Virus record (IMG/VR): IMGVR_UViG_3300014827_000174
Location: 1 to 52,779 of that record
From: a virus
DNA length: 52,779 nucleotides
Direction: 5' to 3' (one strand)
The notes beneath the pieces are model-generated. The model was not told where the DNA came from and searched no databases. It worked only from the letters and a program-made list of their open reading frames with translations. The position numbers were made by a program, and so were the translations under genes. Shown in pieces: positions 34,156-43,357 of this stretch (the first letter of the stretch is position 1; every line of letters begins with the position of its first letter).

Positions 34156-35509
34156 GCAATTCCTCCTTAAGGCATACCTTTACTGCATCAATCAAAGCAG
34201 CCTGGGTTGTATCCTTACATTTTAAAGCTTTCATGATATCTTCATCGATGGTTCCTTTTGCGATAAGGTGGTGAATGACCACTGTATCTGAAGCTTGTCC
34301 TTGCCTCCAAAGACGGGCATTTGTCTGCTGATACAGTTCAAGACTCCAGGTTAACCCGAACCAAATGAGGGTTGACCCTCCCGCCTGAAGGTTGAGACCA
34401 TGTCCTGCAGAAGCAGGATGAATAACTGCTACTGGTATTTCTCCGCTATTCCACCGCTTTATGGAATCCGCGCTGTCAAGCTTCACAACTTCAAATCGCT
34501 TGCATATATGTTCAAGGTCATGCTTAAACCAATACGCCACTAGTACGGGCTTTCCGTTTGCCGCTTCGATTAGATCCTCAAGGGTATCCAGCTTGCGGTC
34601 ATGAATGTGAATGACTTTACCACCCTCGCCGTAGACCGCACCGTTTGCCATTTGTACCAGCTTGTTTGAAAGTCCCACAGCACTGGCGGCATCCACATCA
34701 TCGCCGTTCATTGTTAGTACCAGATCAGTCTTTAAGGTTTTATAGCAAGCCATTTCACTTTCCGACAGCCTTACGGGGTATTCACTGTAGCTGCATTCAG
34801 GCATCTTGAGAAAGTCAGTGCTTTTCATGCTGATGGTGATGTCGGAAACAAGCCTGTATATTGCTTCCTCCGCACCAGGCCTTGGCTTATATGAAAAGAC
34901 TATTTGCTGATTCCGTTTATCCGGCACGAAGTAGTTATTGCGATAGTGAGATATGAACCGTCCAAGTCTTTGTCCCAAATCAAGAATGCGGTACTCTGCC
35001 CATAAATCCATGAGTCCGTTTGAAGAAGGCGTTCCGGTTAATCCGACAACCTTTCTGATCGTAGGTCTTACCGACAGTAGACTGCGGAACCGTTTTGCCT
35101 GGTATGACTTGAATGAACTTAATTCATCAATGACCAGCATCTCGTAATCAAATGGAAGTTCACTTTTTTCTACCAGCCACTCCACATTTTCACGGTTAAT
35201 CATGTAAATGTCAGCTTTCTGCAAAAGCGCTGCTTTCCTTTGTGCTTCGCTACCAATCGCCACTGAGTAATTTAGGCCTTTGAGGTGATCCCATTTTTCG
35301 ATCTCAGCAGGCCAGGTATCTCTTGCCACTCGTAGTGGAGCAACTACCAGCACTTTTCGTATTTCAAAGCTATCAAATAACAAGTTAAATATTGCAGTAA
35401 GCGTTATTACACTTTTACCAAGTCCCATATCCAGGAAAATAGCAGATACGGGATGACGGGTGATGTACTCCGTTGCATAAACTTGATAGTTATGAGCTTC
35501 GTATTTCAT
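34115..35509 (-). CDS. SNF2-type DEAD/DEAH helicase
   Basis: A 464-residue superfamily 2 helicase. Walker A is DMGLGKSV near residue 29; motif II is the DEAH-like DELSSF near 128, then motif III-like LTGTPSSNG. The C-terminal helicase domain has VLVAYWFKHDLEHICKRF and the motif VI-like QTNARLWRQGQ. These genes are part of the standard replication module of clostridial phages, often beside VRR-NUC and VapE-type genes. It probably remodels replication forks or recombination intermediates. ATG 35509 (GGAGGG upstream) is chosen; ten extra upstream codons lie within the VRR-NUC gene. Confidence 0.9.
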   Translation of the reverse strand: MKYEAHNYQVYATEYITRHPVSAIFLDMGLGKSVITLTAIFNLLFDSFEIRKVLVVAPLRVARDTWPAEIEKWDHLKGLNYSVAIGSEAQRKAALLQKADIYMINRENVEWLVEKSELPFDYEMLVIDELSSFKSYQAKRFRSLLSVRPTIRKVVGLTGTPSSNGLMDLWAEYRILDLGQRLGRFISHYRNNYFVPDKRNQQIVFSYKPRPGAEEAIYRLVSDITISMKSTDFLKMPECSYSEYPVRLSESEMACYKTLKTDLVLTMNGDDVDAASAVGLSNKLVQMANGAVYGEGGKVIHIHDRKLDTLEDLIEAANGKPVLVAYWFKHDLEHICKRFEVVKLDSADSIKRWNSGEIPVAVIHPASAGHGLNLQAGGSTLIWFGLTWSLELYQQTNARLWRQGQASDTVVIHHLIAKGTIDEDIMKALKCKDTTQAALIDAVKVCLKEELHDEKRTVTALFAE

Positions 35510-35771
35510 CGAGTATCCCTCCAATCTGTGTGATTTCATCTATGCAGTAAACCGAAAAGCCGAGTGACTCTAACTGGCTTTTTCGCTTTACCTGAAGTGG
35601 CCTTAAGGTTTTGCCCGGTGCCTTCAGTTCAACGAAGGCAAATTTCCTACCGGGTAGAAGAACCAAACGGTCGGGCAATCCATCTAAACTAGGTGATATA
35701 AGCTTGATGGCAAGGCCACCCATTTCTCTTACTACTTTTTTTAGTTTATTTTCAATCATGCTTTCTCTCAT
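35490..35771 (-). CDS. VRR-NUC domain nuclease
   Basis: A 93-residue single-domain VRR-NUC protein: MIENKLKKVVREMGGLAIKL, then the active-site GLPDRLVLLPGRKFAFVELKAPG (Asp, Glu-x-Lys) and KRKSQLESLGFSVYCID. The PD-(D/E)xK fold acts on branched DNA (Holliday junction-like) in this family. ATG 35771 lies behind GAAGGTGA. Overlaps the helicase start, so the two are co-translated and probably act together. Confidence 0.92.
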   Translation of the reverse strand: MRESMIENKLKKVVREMGGLAIKLISPSLDGLPDRLVLLPGRKFAFVELKAPGKTLRPLQVKRKSQLESLGFSVYCIDEITQIGGILDEIRSS

Positions 35772-35786
35772 TGCTTCACCTTCCAT

Positions 35787-36053
35787 GTAATCTGTTCCGA
35801 TGAAACGTCTCGCGCGTGTATATAGGTAAAATGCCTGTATATGATGCTCTTGTTCTATTTATCTTATATTTTCAATTTATATATAAGTTTTGGAACAATG
35901 GTACAGGGTAGCTGTTTTCTCATATATATAAAGGGTTTATTGCTGTTCCGAGAAAAGAATTTATTGGTTCATCTTGTTTCATCGGAACAGCTGTTTTTTG
36001 TTCCATTTATGTGAGTGTTCCAAATGTTCCTACCATTTCAGTCCATTGGAACA
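35787..36053. repeat. AT-rich intergenic region with eight GGAACA/TGTTCC motifs
   Basis: Between the VapE-type gene and VRR-NUC, the hexamer TGTTCC or its complement occurs at 35793, 35892, 35944, 35984, 35999, 36016, 36025 and 36048. Two of them belong to a perfect 15-bp inverted repeat (CTGTTCCGATGAAAC at 35792-35806 and its complement at 35976-35990). The intervening DNA is AT-rich, with TATATATAA-type stretches. This is the pattern of a replication origin (iterons) or a dense operator; which one is inference. Confidence 0.6.
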
Positions 36054-38386
36054 TATAGCCGCTGTGGTCCGTACAGTGGAATGCGGTCTTTCTTTATAAG
36101 CTTGCTCCAGCCGCCGATACGAGCCATTATTGATGAGATGTTGCTGCTTTCAATTCTGTTAAGGTTGGCTCGGTCTTTGCCAAAGCACTCGCACCAGATT
36201 TCAATATTGGACACAGACTCACGACGGTAGATACCTTGCTTATCGACGCCACCAAAATCACTGCCATTTAGGAAATTGCGTCGTTCAAATAAATCCATGC
36301 TTGTCCAATCCTCCGGTAAAAGTGCATCAAGGTATTCACGCACCAGGCCTTCACGCTCATCACTTTCCATTGCTTCTCGCTGCTCAGCTTTTGCGAGATC
36401 TTCCATATCTGCTTCAAGGTAGAGTTTTTCACCCTTATTAACATATATAAGAACCTCTGCCCATATCTGTAGTGCTTCCTGCTGTGTCATCTGCCATGAA
36501 GGTCTACCGCTGCCGCCAGGTGTTTTAACTGGCCAGAATCTACGGTTTCCCGTAGTATCGCGCAGATACCCTTTCTCGGCATTGGTTGTACCAAAGAAAA
36601 TGCACTGTCTAAAGTGAGGAGTGGCTCTCTTACCAAAGCTAGCGCGATAGATGTCGTTTTGTCTTGTCAGAAAGCTACGGAGCGTTTCCACCTCGGCTTT
36701 TTTAAGCCCAGCTAGTTCACAGATCTCCAGTATCCAATAGCCCTGCAGTTTTTCTGCTGCGGTTTTGTCCTTGGTATCACCGAGGTTTAAACTGTCGGAA
36801 AACCAATCACCAGCAAGTTTTGATATTAGGGTACTTTTGCCGACGCCCTGCGGGCCATTTAGCACCAGCATGGAATCAAACTTGCAGCCGGGATGTAGCA
36901 CACGACTGATTGCCGCACAAAGCGTTTTTCTTGTAACGGCACGGACATATTTATTGTCCTCCGCCCCGAGGTAATCAATAAGCAGCGTTTCCACACGTTC
37001 TGTACCATCCCATTTCGGCAATGAGTCAATATACTCGCGGATAGGATGATAGGAACGGTCATCGGTTACAGTCATTACTGCCACATCATAATTTCTTTTG
37101 GAAAATACACCATAACTCGAATCAATATACCGGATTAGCTGCGCATCGTCAGCATCTCTCCAGAACTTCGATGGATGCGCCCACGGTACGGAATCCTTGA
37201 TTTCCATGCCATCAAGCAGTTGATTAAACACAATGCTTTTCAGACTTTCGTCATTTTCCAAAATAAGAGCGAGGTTTTGCAGAGTGTTTTGAATTGTTCC
37301 TGTTTTATCGAGTGATAGCTGACTTTGCCATTCGTCTGTATCCATAAATTCCTGTTTTGCCTGCGCCTTGCGCTCTTCGGCAAACTGCGACTTGACCCTT
37401 TCATCTTTTACTGCAAGTTCGCTCATAGCTTTGAAGGACGGCAGTTTGGAGGGAGGCGTGTTATCAGCTGCCTTATCATCAAGGCCGCTAAACTTGTGCA
37501 GCCTCACAAGGTCAAAAGTGTTCAGCAGCTTGCTACTGGCAGGATCAGTAGCGTGGTGCGAGAAGGCAAATTTGTTGTCATATACAACAAGACCTGCTGA
37601 GGAATCTGCAGGAATGTAGTCATAGCGACCTTCCATTACGCTTGGCTCATATACATCTGTTAGGAAGGTCTCAATGGCATCCTCAATGGGATAAGCCCTG
37701 CAGAAAGCGCCAACTACACCTTCTTTTGATAGGGGATCTGCCTGCTGTGTAATGCTGCGTTTTACCACCTCTGACTGACGAGATGACACCGGCCATGTTG
37801 AGGTATCCCTCCAATCCTTATACATTGCGAGATACTTGTCTGGGTCGAGCGGGGTTCCGTCTTTTTCTTTATAGAAGAATTCACCGTCTAATGGTGTAGA
37901 TGGCCAATACATAAGCCTTACTGGCTCGTAGGTGGTATCATCGAATAGATCTATCCCGATTTCCTTTGCCACCATGCGGCTAACCGCCGGATACTCGTCC
38001 TCCGATATTTCACGGGAGAGTGGAATAATTAGGCGAAGTCTTGGATTTTCATTTGTATGTTTATGTGTGGAATAAGTGCTGCACTTGAAATCATGAAGCA
38101 TGGTGATCCCATCCCAAATACCCGGTGTGGCATAGTCCATGTCGAGTGTCAGCAGGTCACGACAGAGGATATGGCCGTTTTTCCGTTTACCTTCCTTTAA
38201 CGCTCCTCCGACGAAACCTCCGACATCCTTAATTGCATCCTGCTTATTTTTTGTCATTTTCCTGTACTCCGATACAGTTTCTGTGGTGCGGATAGTGGCG
38301 CTCACACGGTTGCAGAAATCCTCCCATGAGATATCCTTGTTCTTCCACTTTTTATCCATACGGCTGTTGCCGACTGCTATTTTCAT
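36038..38386 (-). CDS. VapE-family (virulence-associated E) primase/helicase
   Basis: A 782-residue protein. The first 300 residues resemble the primase-like part (DUF3987/PriCT-like: GVVGAFCRAYPIEDAIETFL, HHATDPASS near 280). The second half is the VapE ATPase, with Walker A GPQGVGKST near 510, a following EICELAG segment and the arginine-finger region FGTTNAEKGYLRDTTGNRRFWPV. This protein would unwind and prime phage DNA. Together with DNA polymerase, DUF2815, DUF2800, VRR-NUC and SNF2 helicase it makes the complete replication set. Its ATG overlaps the stop of the DUF4406 gene (ATGA). Confidence 0.92.
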   Translation of the reverse strand: MKIAVGNSRMDKKWKNKDISWEDFCNRVSATIRTTETVSEYRKMTKNKQDAIKDVGGFVGGALKEGKRKNGHILCRDLLTLDMDYATPGIWDGITMLHDFKCSTYSTHKHTNENPRLRLIIPLSREISEDEYPAVSRMVAKEIGIDLFDDTTYEPVRLMYWPSTPLDGEFFYKEKDGTPLDPDKYLAMYKDWRDTSTWPVSSRQSEVVKRSITQQADPLSKEGVVGAFCRAYPIEDAIETFLTDVYEPSVMEGRYDYIPADSSAGLVVYDNKFAFSHHATDPASSKLLNTFDLVRLHKFSGLDDKAADNTPPSKLPSFKAMSELAVKDERVKSQFAEERKAQAKQEFMDTDEWQSQLSLDKTGTIQNTLQNLALILENDESLKSIVFNQLLDGMEIKDSVPWAHPSKFWRDADDAQLIRYIDSSYGVFSKRNYDVAVMTVTDDRSYHPIREYIDSLPKWDGTERVETLLIDYLGAEDNKYVRAVTRKTLCAAISRVLHPGCKFDSMLVLNGPQGVGKSTLISKLAGDWFSDSLNLGDTKDKTAAEKLQGYWILEICELAGLKKAEVETLRSFLTRQNDIYRASFGKRATPHFRQCIFFGTTNAEKGYLRDTTGNRRFWPVKTPGGSGRPSWQMTQQEALQIWAEVLIYVNKGEKLYLEADMEDLAKAEQREAMESDEREGLVREYLDALLPEDWTSMDLFERRNFLNGSDFGGVDKQGIYRRESVSNIEIWCECFGKDRANLNRIESSNISSIMARIGGWSKLIKKDRIPLYGPQRLYVPMD

Positions 38387-38802
38387 TTAGGCCCTACCTC
38401 CTTGCAGTTTTCGGTGAAGTATCTGGTGGTAATATGATGCTTCGTTGCTTTATCGATTTCTGTTCGCATCCTGCTTGAGATATGACTACCAAACACCCAT
38501 ATCTGATAACATTTTCTAAGCCATACCATGCCACAATAAAGGCCCAATTTTCTCTCATCTGGGTCATGGTCATCCATTACCTGCGGGTATAGCAGATGAG
38601 GAGCAAAGGGTATTGCTCCTTTATCCACCGCGAACCGCAAGTATCTTTTTGCTTTATCGACATTAGTTTTTATATCTCCGGCGTAGGGTGAACAGATGAA
38701 CACGCAAGGTCTATAGCTTTTAGCTTTTTCATCTCGGACCACGTTGGCCAGCGCTTTTACTGCTGTTGGATCTGGGTAACCTTCTGCGTTGTACTTTTCC
38801 AT
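38383..38802 (-). CDS. DUF4406 / nucleoside deoxyribosyltransferase-like protein
   Basis: A 139-residue protein: YRPCVFICSPYAGD, then a helix NVDKAKRYLRFAVDKGAIPFAPHLLYPQVMDDHDP and GLYCGMVWLRKCYQIWVFGSHISSRMRTEI. This matches the DUF4406/DUF7768 phage family, which shares a Rossmann-like fold with nucleoside 2-deoxyribosyltransferases. Many phages carry it among replication genes, suggesting a role in nucleotide metabolism; no reaction is established. ATG 38802 lies between the antirepressor and VapE genes, coupled to the latter. Confidence 0.85.
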   Translation of the reverse strand: MEKYNAEGYPDPTAVKALANVVRDEKAKSYRPCVFICSPYAGDIKTNVDKAKRYLRFAVDKGAIPFAPHLLYPQVMDDHDPDERKLGLYCGMVWLRKCYQIWVFGSHISSRMRTEIDKATKHHITTRYFTENCKEVGPK

Positions 38803-38814
38803 AGCTACAGCACC

Positions 38815-39597
38815 TCAACATTCATATTCTTGTTCAATGAGCGGGAGGATACTATGTGATTTCAGCAGTTCGTAGATGAATAAACGGCCTTTCTGAGTCC
38901 AGTAAGTATGGACCTTTGAGTGCATGGTTCCGTCGCTTGCTGGATAACTATGAGTCCTGGTTGCGGTATATCCTTGCTGAGCGTGTTTCTGATAGATAAG
39001 CCAGATATTTCCCTGACGAAATTGCACACCCTGTTGGTGTAGATACTCATTAAGCCAGCGACCGGATCTCCCGTAATCTTTCGCAATTGATGTAATGGCG
39101 ACAGCATCTTTGCAGTTGAGCACAATATCGTAATAACTTGCTTTAGGCCGCATTTCAGTTATCTGCTGTTCCTGAATGCTGATGGACACTTCAAGAGCAG
39201 CATTTCTTGTCCTCTCTGCTTTGATTTCCTGTAATGCCCTGATCAAAGCGTCTGGATTGTCAAGCAGTTCATCAATCGCATAGAGTCCATGTTTTCGAAT
39301 AGAAGGAAGCACTTCACGGGTTACCCAACGTTTGAACTTCTTAGTTTCGGGTTTATCAGAGCGAAGAATCACATTGTAAAGACCGCTTTCGTTGATACCG
39401 ATCATTTCCTGTGCCCCACCAAGGGTGTCCACCCTGACCGACACCCTTTCGTCTGGGTCAAGTCTTTCCGCAGTGTCTCGGTAGTTAGATATGCCAAGCA
39501 CTGCACAAACATCTTTCAGTACCCACAATGTATCCCCGCTGTTCCGAACGGTACGCACCTCTTTACCTTCGTAGCTGAAAATTGTTAAATTGTTCAT
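38815..39597 (-). CDS. phage antirepressor (BRO N-terminal + KilA C-terminal domain)
   Basis: A 260-residue protein. Residues 1-100 are a BRO-N domain (LWVLKDVCAVLGISNYRDTAERLDPDER, then FKRWVTREVLPSIRKHGLY). Residues about 140-250 form a KilAC/ANT-type domain (MRPKASYYDIVLNCKDAVAITSIAKDYGRSGRWLNEYLHQQG...). Antirepressors of this kind remove the lysogeny repressor and allow induction. Here it is encoded among replication genes rather than beside a repressor, and no CI-like repressor is visible in the window. ATG 39597 lies behind AGGAGG. Confidence 0.92.
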   Translation of the reverse strand: MNNLTIFSYEGKEVRTVRNSGDTLWVLKDVCAVLGISNYRDTAERLDPDERVSVRVDTLGGAQEMIGINESGLYNVILRSDKPETKKFKRWVTREVLPSIRKHGLYAIDELLDNPDALIRALQEIKAERTRNAALEVSISIQEQQITEMRPKASYYDIVLNCKDAVAITSIAKDYGRSGRWLNEYLHQQGVQFRQGNIWLIYQKHAQQGYTATRTHSYPASDGTMHSKVHTYWTQKGRLFIYELLKSHSILPLIEQEYEC

Positions 39598-39638
39598 AGT
39601 GGCCTCCTGCTATAGTTGTAGGGCGCATGATTTGCCCT

Positions 39639-39676
39639 CATCTATTAGCGAAAAATGGGAGGTATTCGAACCCCCC
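39639..39676 (-). repeat. 38-nt repeated hairpin element, copy 1
   Basis: Minus strand GGGGGGTTCGAATACCTCCC (hairpin) followed by ATTTTTCGCTAATAGATG. It lies 6 bases after the stop of the DNA polymerase gene and can act as an intrinsic terminator (stem plus ATTTTT). 34 of 38 bases agree with a second copy at 43931-43968. Confidence 0.7.
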
Positions 39677-39682
39677 AAAAAA

Positions 39683-41617
39683 TTAATCTTTTTTATAAAA
39701 GTTACAGATGTATCCATCCGCGCGGAGCTGCAGTCCTTTAGCCCATGCAGGAGTTTCGCCCATGATGCGGCATATCGTTTCAAGCGATGTGTCTGAGGGT
39801 GCTTCGATTACAACTTCGTCATGGACGTGCATTACGATGCGATATCCACTACTGTTTAAGCGCCGCATGGCATCCGTGAGGATATCCCTTGAGGCTGCCT
39901 GCACGATGTTTTCCACGAATTTAGGACCATAGCTTTCAATCCGCATCCACTTCTTCGATTCTCCAATGCCCTCATATGTGACAGACTCATTACCGTATCG
40001 GTTAAGTTCAATTTTGGGTTTTACATAACAGAGGTTTCTGCCTGACGGCAGCGTGATGAAAAGCATACCGCTTTGGTATGTAAACCGGATACCATGCGTT
40101 TCGGTAGAAGTCCGCTCACGCACGACTTTAATAGCCGCTTTATCGACAGCCCACCAAAATCTTACGATATGGGGATTGGCGTTTCGCCAGGCATTTACCA
40201 ACGGCTGGAGTTCATTTTCGGAAACACCCATACCGAGTGCGCCCATTGCTTTTAACGCTCCGACAGAGCCGCCATAACCGAGAGCCAGTTCAGAGATCTT
40301 ACCTTTCTGACGCAGCGGACTGCCTTTGCTTATTTCCTCTATTGGCACATGGAACATCTGCGATGCTGATGCTTCGTAAATCTTGCCGTGAGAAGCGAAT
40401 ACTTTCATACGCCACTTCTCTCCTGCTAGCCAGGCAATTACTCTTGCTTCAATTGCGGAGAAGTCAGCTACATAAAACCTACAGTCGCGTTTCGGTACAA
40501 ATGCTGTCCTTATAAGCTCTGACAGTACCATCGATACAGAATCGTATAGCATTTCAACAGCGGCAAAATCGCCTTTGTGTATTAGGCTTCGCGCTAAATC
40601 CAAATCGGGTAAATGGTTTTGCGGCAGGTTCTGCACCTGGATGAGCCTTCCGGCAAATCTCCCAGTACGGTTTGCACCATAGAACTGCAATAGTCCTCTC
40701 GTTCTACCGTCCGAGCAGACCGCGTTTTCCATAGCGGTGTATTTCTTAACGCTTGACTTGGCAAGTTCCTGCCTGAGTTCCAGTGCTATTTCAACCTCAC
40801 CAGCGGCTTCTTCAAGCAGTTCAAGCACAGCAGCTTTATTGAGCGATTCTGCTAGGACTCCTTGTTCAGCGAGCCATGTCTTCATCTGCTGCGTTGAATT
40901 TGGGTTTTCAAGCCCTGTGATTTTTCTTGCCTGGTCTATATGTGTATTTCTGAATTGCTCATCACAGCGGGTTGCCTGTTTCACGAGCGTCATATCAAGT
41001 TGTATCCCTCGGTCATTGATTTCCTGATCAAGGCTATAGTTTCTCCACTCGATATCCGGGACCGGAAATTTCAAAAACTTCACCTGCAGAGCCATTTCTG
41101 TTTCCACATCTCTGAGGTTGTATGCTTTATAAATCTCCCATTTTTCCAGATTGTCGGCAGGCATGTTTCGTATACGTCCGCCGTTAATTTTAGTTGGTCT
41201 GCAGGGTATCGAAAAGTAACGGATCAGTTCCTTACCTTCCTTTAACTTCTGCTTTTCAAGACCGACAACAGAGCCAACACCCTCAAGAGATAACGGCAGA
41301 CCGAGCGTTGCCGCCCAGACCATTGTGCATCTCCACGACTGTGGGGATAGCCATAGACCAAGATGGCGTGAAAGGCATATCCTCTCGAACTGAGCATTGA
41401 AAGCCCATTTCATCACCGAAGGGTCAATCAATGCATTTGCTATTTCCGTTGGCAATTTTTCACCGCAGGCAAGATCAGTAACCTTCACTGCACCGCCGTC
41501 GACTGAATATCCGAACAGTAATATTTCAAAATCATCAGCCTCACAGTAACGGTAAACTCCACTTTTGGGCAGGCTTATTGATGAATAAGTTTCAATATCT
41601 ATGGATATGTTTTTCAT
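39683..41617 (-). CDS. phage DNA polymerase, family A
   Basis: A 644-residue polymerase. The N-terminal 3'-5' exonuclease-like part starts ISIDIETYSS (Asp7, Glu9). The polymerase part carries motif A VADFSAIEARVIAWLAG near residue 382, a motif B-like region (GKISELALGYGGSVGALKAMG near 440) and motif C VMHVHDEVVIE near 598. It copies the phage genome. ATG 41617 follows AAAGGAGGT. Located after DUF2815 and before the antirepressor. Confidence 0.94.
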   Translation of the reverse strand: MKNISIDIETYSSISLPKSGVYRYCEADDFEILLFGYSVDGGAVKVTDLACGEKLPTEIANALIDPSVMKWAFNAQFERICLSRHLGLWLSPQSWRCTMVWAATLGLPLSLEGVGSVVGLEKQKLKEGKELIRYFSIPCRPTKINGGRIRNMPADNLEKWEIYKAYNLRDVETEMALQVKFLKFPVPDIEWRNYSLDQEINDRGIQLDMTLVKQATRCDEQFRNTHIDQARKITGLENPNSTQQMKTWLAEQGVLAESLNKAAVLELLEEAAGEVEIALELRQELAKSSVKKYTAMENAVCSDGRTRGLLQFYGANRTGRFAGRLIQVQNLPQNHLPDLDLARSLIHKGDFAAVEMLYDSVSMVLSELIRTAFVPKRDCRFYVADFSAIEARVIAWLAGEKWRMKVFASHGKIYEASASQMFHVPIEEISKGSPLRQKGKISELALGYGGSVGALKAMGALGMGVSENELQPLVNAWRNANPHIVRFWWAVDKAAIKVVRERTSTETHGIRFTYQSGMLFITLPSGRNLCYVKPKIELNRYGNESVTYEGIGESKKWMRIESYGPKFVENIVQAASRDILTDAMRRLNSSGYRIVMHVHDEVVIEAPSDTSLETICRIMGETPAWAKGLQLRADGYICNFYKKD

Positions 41618-41671
41618 TGATAACCTCCTTTAAGGAGGACAGTCGAAACCATCCTCCCCTTGAGTTAATTG

Positions 41672-42217
41672 TTAGGATAAAAAATCATCATCGACTTCAG
41701 TGGTGAAATCATCAGCTGCATTGGATTTGCCACCAAGAGGTTCACCATCACGGATCTTCTGGATATTACTGAGACCGCAGGCAATACCACGATTTCCGTT
41801 GGAGTTGAATGCGTAGAAGTTAATGGACACTCTCGCATAAACTCCGGAATATAACTCGGAGCGGTCTAGTATTGGATTTACTGACCGGTCAACAACTTGA
41901 GGAGCGGTTGAGCTGTTGGCATTAAGGAAATAACAGCCTTTATATGCGTCATCGTCACGCTCCGCATCGCCATCACGAAGTGGTAGTTTCAAAGCGGCTT
42001 TGCTCGGGATCTTACCTCCGAATTTTCCTTTGCCTTCCTCAATTGCGCCATCCACAGCGGCGTTGATAGCACTAAGTGTTTTGGTATCGGACTTGGAAAC
42101 GATAAGGCTGACGCTGTATTTCTCGGTACCTCCGTTAATGGATTTAGGCTCCCACACGTTTGCGTAGGACAGACGAACAACACCTGTAACAACTTTTGTA
42201 GCAACTTGATTTTTCAT
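41672..42217 (-). CDS. DUF2815 protein (ssDNA-binding-like)
   Basis: A 181-residue protein of the DUF2815 family: VVRLSYANVWEPKSINGGTEKYSVSLIVSKSD at the start and YSGVYARVSINFYAFNSNGNRGIACGLSNIQKIRDGEPLGG near the end, with an acidic tail (DDFTTEVDDDFLS). Beta-rich, and comparable in design to T7 gp2.5-like single-stranded DNA-binding proteins, including the acidic tail that recruits polymerase. It sits just before the DNA polymerase gene, which supports a replication role. Confidence 0.88.
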   Translation of the reverse strand: MKNQVATKVVTGVVRLSYANVWEPKSINGGTEKYSVSLIVSKSDTKTLSAINAAVDGAIEEGKGKFGGKIPSKAALKLPLRDGDAERDDDAYKGCYFLNANSSTAPQVVDRSVNPILDRSELYSGVYARVSINFYAFNSNGNRGIACGLSNIQKIRDGEPLGGKSNAADDFTTEVDDDFLS

Positions 42218-42220
42218 ATT

Positions 42221-43357
42221 TTAATCCTCCATAATTTCATTAAATTCATTTTTTGCACTTGATGTATTGATAACTGAACGCTTGTCTCCAGCAGGAACGA
42301 ACGTCGGCTTACCCGGTGGTTTGAAAATTAGGCCGCCGAGAACCTCCTTGAATGTCTTTTTCCCCATCAACTTTTCCATTTTGGTAAGGGGGATGAGACT
42401 TTGTTTGTAGATGTCGCGGTAACCAGCACCCATTGCAGTATCCGCTACAACAACTTCATCTGTGTACTTGCGATTGGATCGTCCCTCAACCACCTTGAAG
42501 CCCGACCACTGTTTGCCATGATTGATTGCTGCATCAGCGGCATAAGCCATGATTCCATTTGCCCACTTTGTCAGGTCATTGATGGAAAAAAGGACATCTT
42601 CGATTTCCACATCGGTTAATAATGGAGGGAGAGCAAACTCAAAACTTGCAAGTTTCAATTTTGCCTCAGCTCTCGCGCGACATTTAACTGAGGCTCGGCA
42701 GAAGGTACACCATTCGCCTGGACAGTAGCTTCCTTCTCCTTTATATGCAAGAGCCGCTTTTGGTTTCAGCACCGTTTCCGCCCACTTTTTAAGATCGTCC
42801 ACGGGGATTGTCCATGTGCTGATATTTTCACGTCGTGGCTGATAGATGGTCATTGAAACCTCTGATATGTCATATAGACTATCGAAAATTTCCAGCGCAC
42901 CTAGCGCGTAAAGCATTATCTGAGGGTTTTTCTCCACATCGACCAGAACACCCAAACCGTACTTAAAATCAATGATATGGAGTCGTTCGTCACCAATAAT
43001 GATGGAGTCACCGGTCCCAAAGCCTTCTGGCACATAACTAGAAAAGTCGAGATGCTGCTCAATCAACACAATCGGGTCGTTGCATTTTAGTTTCGCTTGT
43101 GCCAAGGACTCAAGCACATAATCCACATACTCATCGGTGTATAGGTCCATCTCATCGCAGTCATACTTTGAGATTGGCTTCTTGGAACGCATTTTAAGTG
43201 CCTTACGCAGCTTATGTTCCCCTAGTTCGTGTGCAGCTGTTCCTTCTGCTGCGGCTTCCGTTTCGTTGTTGCTAAATTCCAACTCCAGCCTTGCCGAAGG
43301 TGGGCAGTTCAGCCAACGGTGAGATGCGGAGGCAGAAAGTACTGCGTGATTACCCAT
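42221..43357 (-). CDS. DUF2800 protein (RecB-like nuclease fold)
   Basis: A 378-residue DUF2800 protein. It starts NHAVLSASASHRWLNCPPSARLE, then shows EGTAAHELGEHKL, GTGDSIIIGDERLHIIDFKYG (the Asp and D-x-K of a PD-(D/E)xK nuclease), and a cysteine cluster at CPGEWCTFCRASVKCRARAE (iron-sulfur cluster-like). This is the layout of Cas4/RecB-type exonucleases, probably for recombination or end processing. ATG 43357 lies behind GGAGG and overlaps the end of the previous gene by 8 bases. Confidence 0.88.
   Translation of the reverse strand: MGNHAVLSASASHRWLNCPPSARLELEFSNNETEAAAEGTAAHELGEHKLRKALKMRSKKPISKYDCDEMDLYTDEYVDYVLESLAQAKLKCNDPIVLIEQHLDFSSYVPEGFGTGDSIIIGDERLHIIDFKYGLGVLVDVEKNPQIMLYALGALEIFDSLYDISEVSMTIYQPRRENISTWTIPVDDLKKWAETVLKPKAALAYKGEGSYCPGEWCTFCRASVKCRARAEAKLKLASFEFALPPLLTDVEIEDVLFSINDLTKWANGIMAYAADAAINHGKQWSGFKVVEGRSNRKYTDEVVVADTAMGAGYRDIYKQSLIPLTKMEKLMGKKTFKEVLGGLIFKPPGKPTFVPAGDKRSVINTSSAKNEFNEIMED

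Noticed and set aside
39656-39676. GGTTCGAAT hairpins as tRNA T-arms or a tRNA attachment site
   Set aside because: The loop resembles a T-loop, but there is an extra base in the stem and no acceptor, D or anticodon arm or CCA end on either strand.
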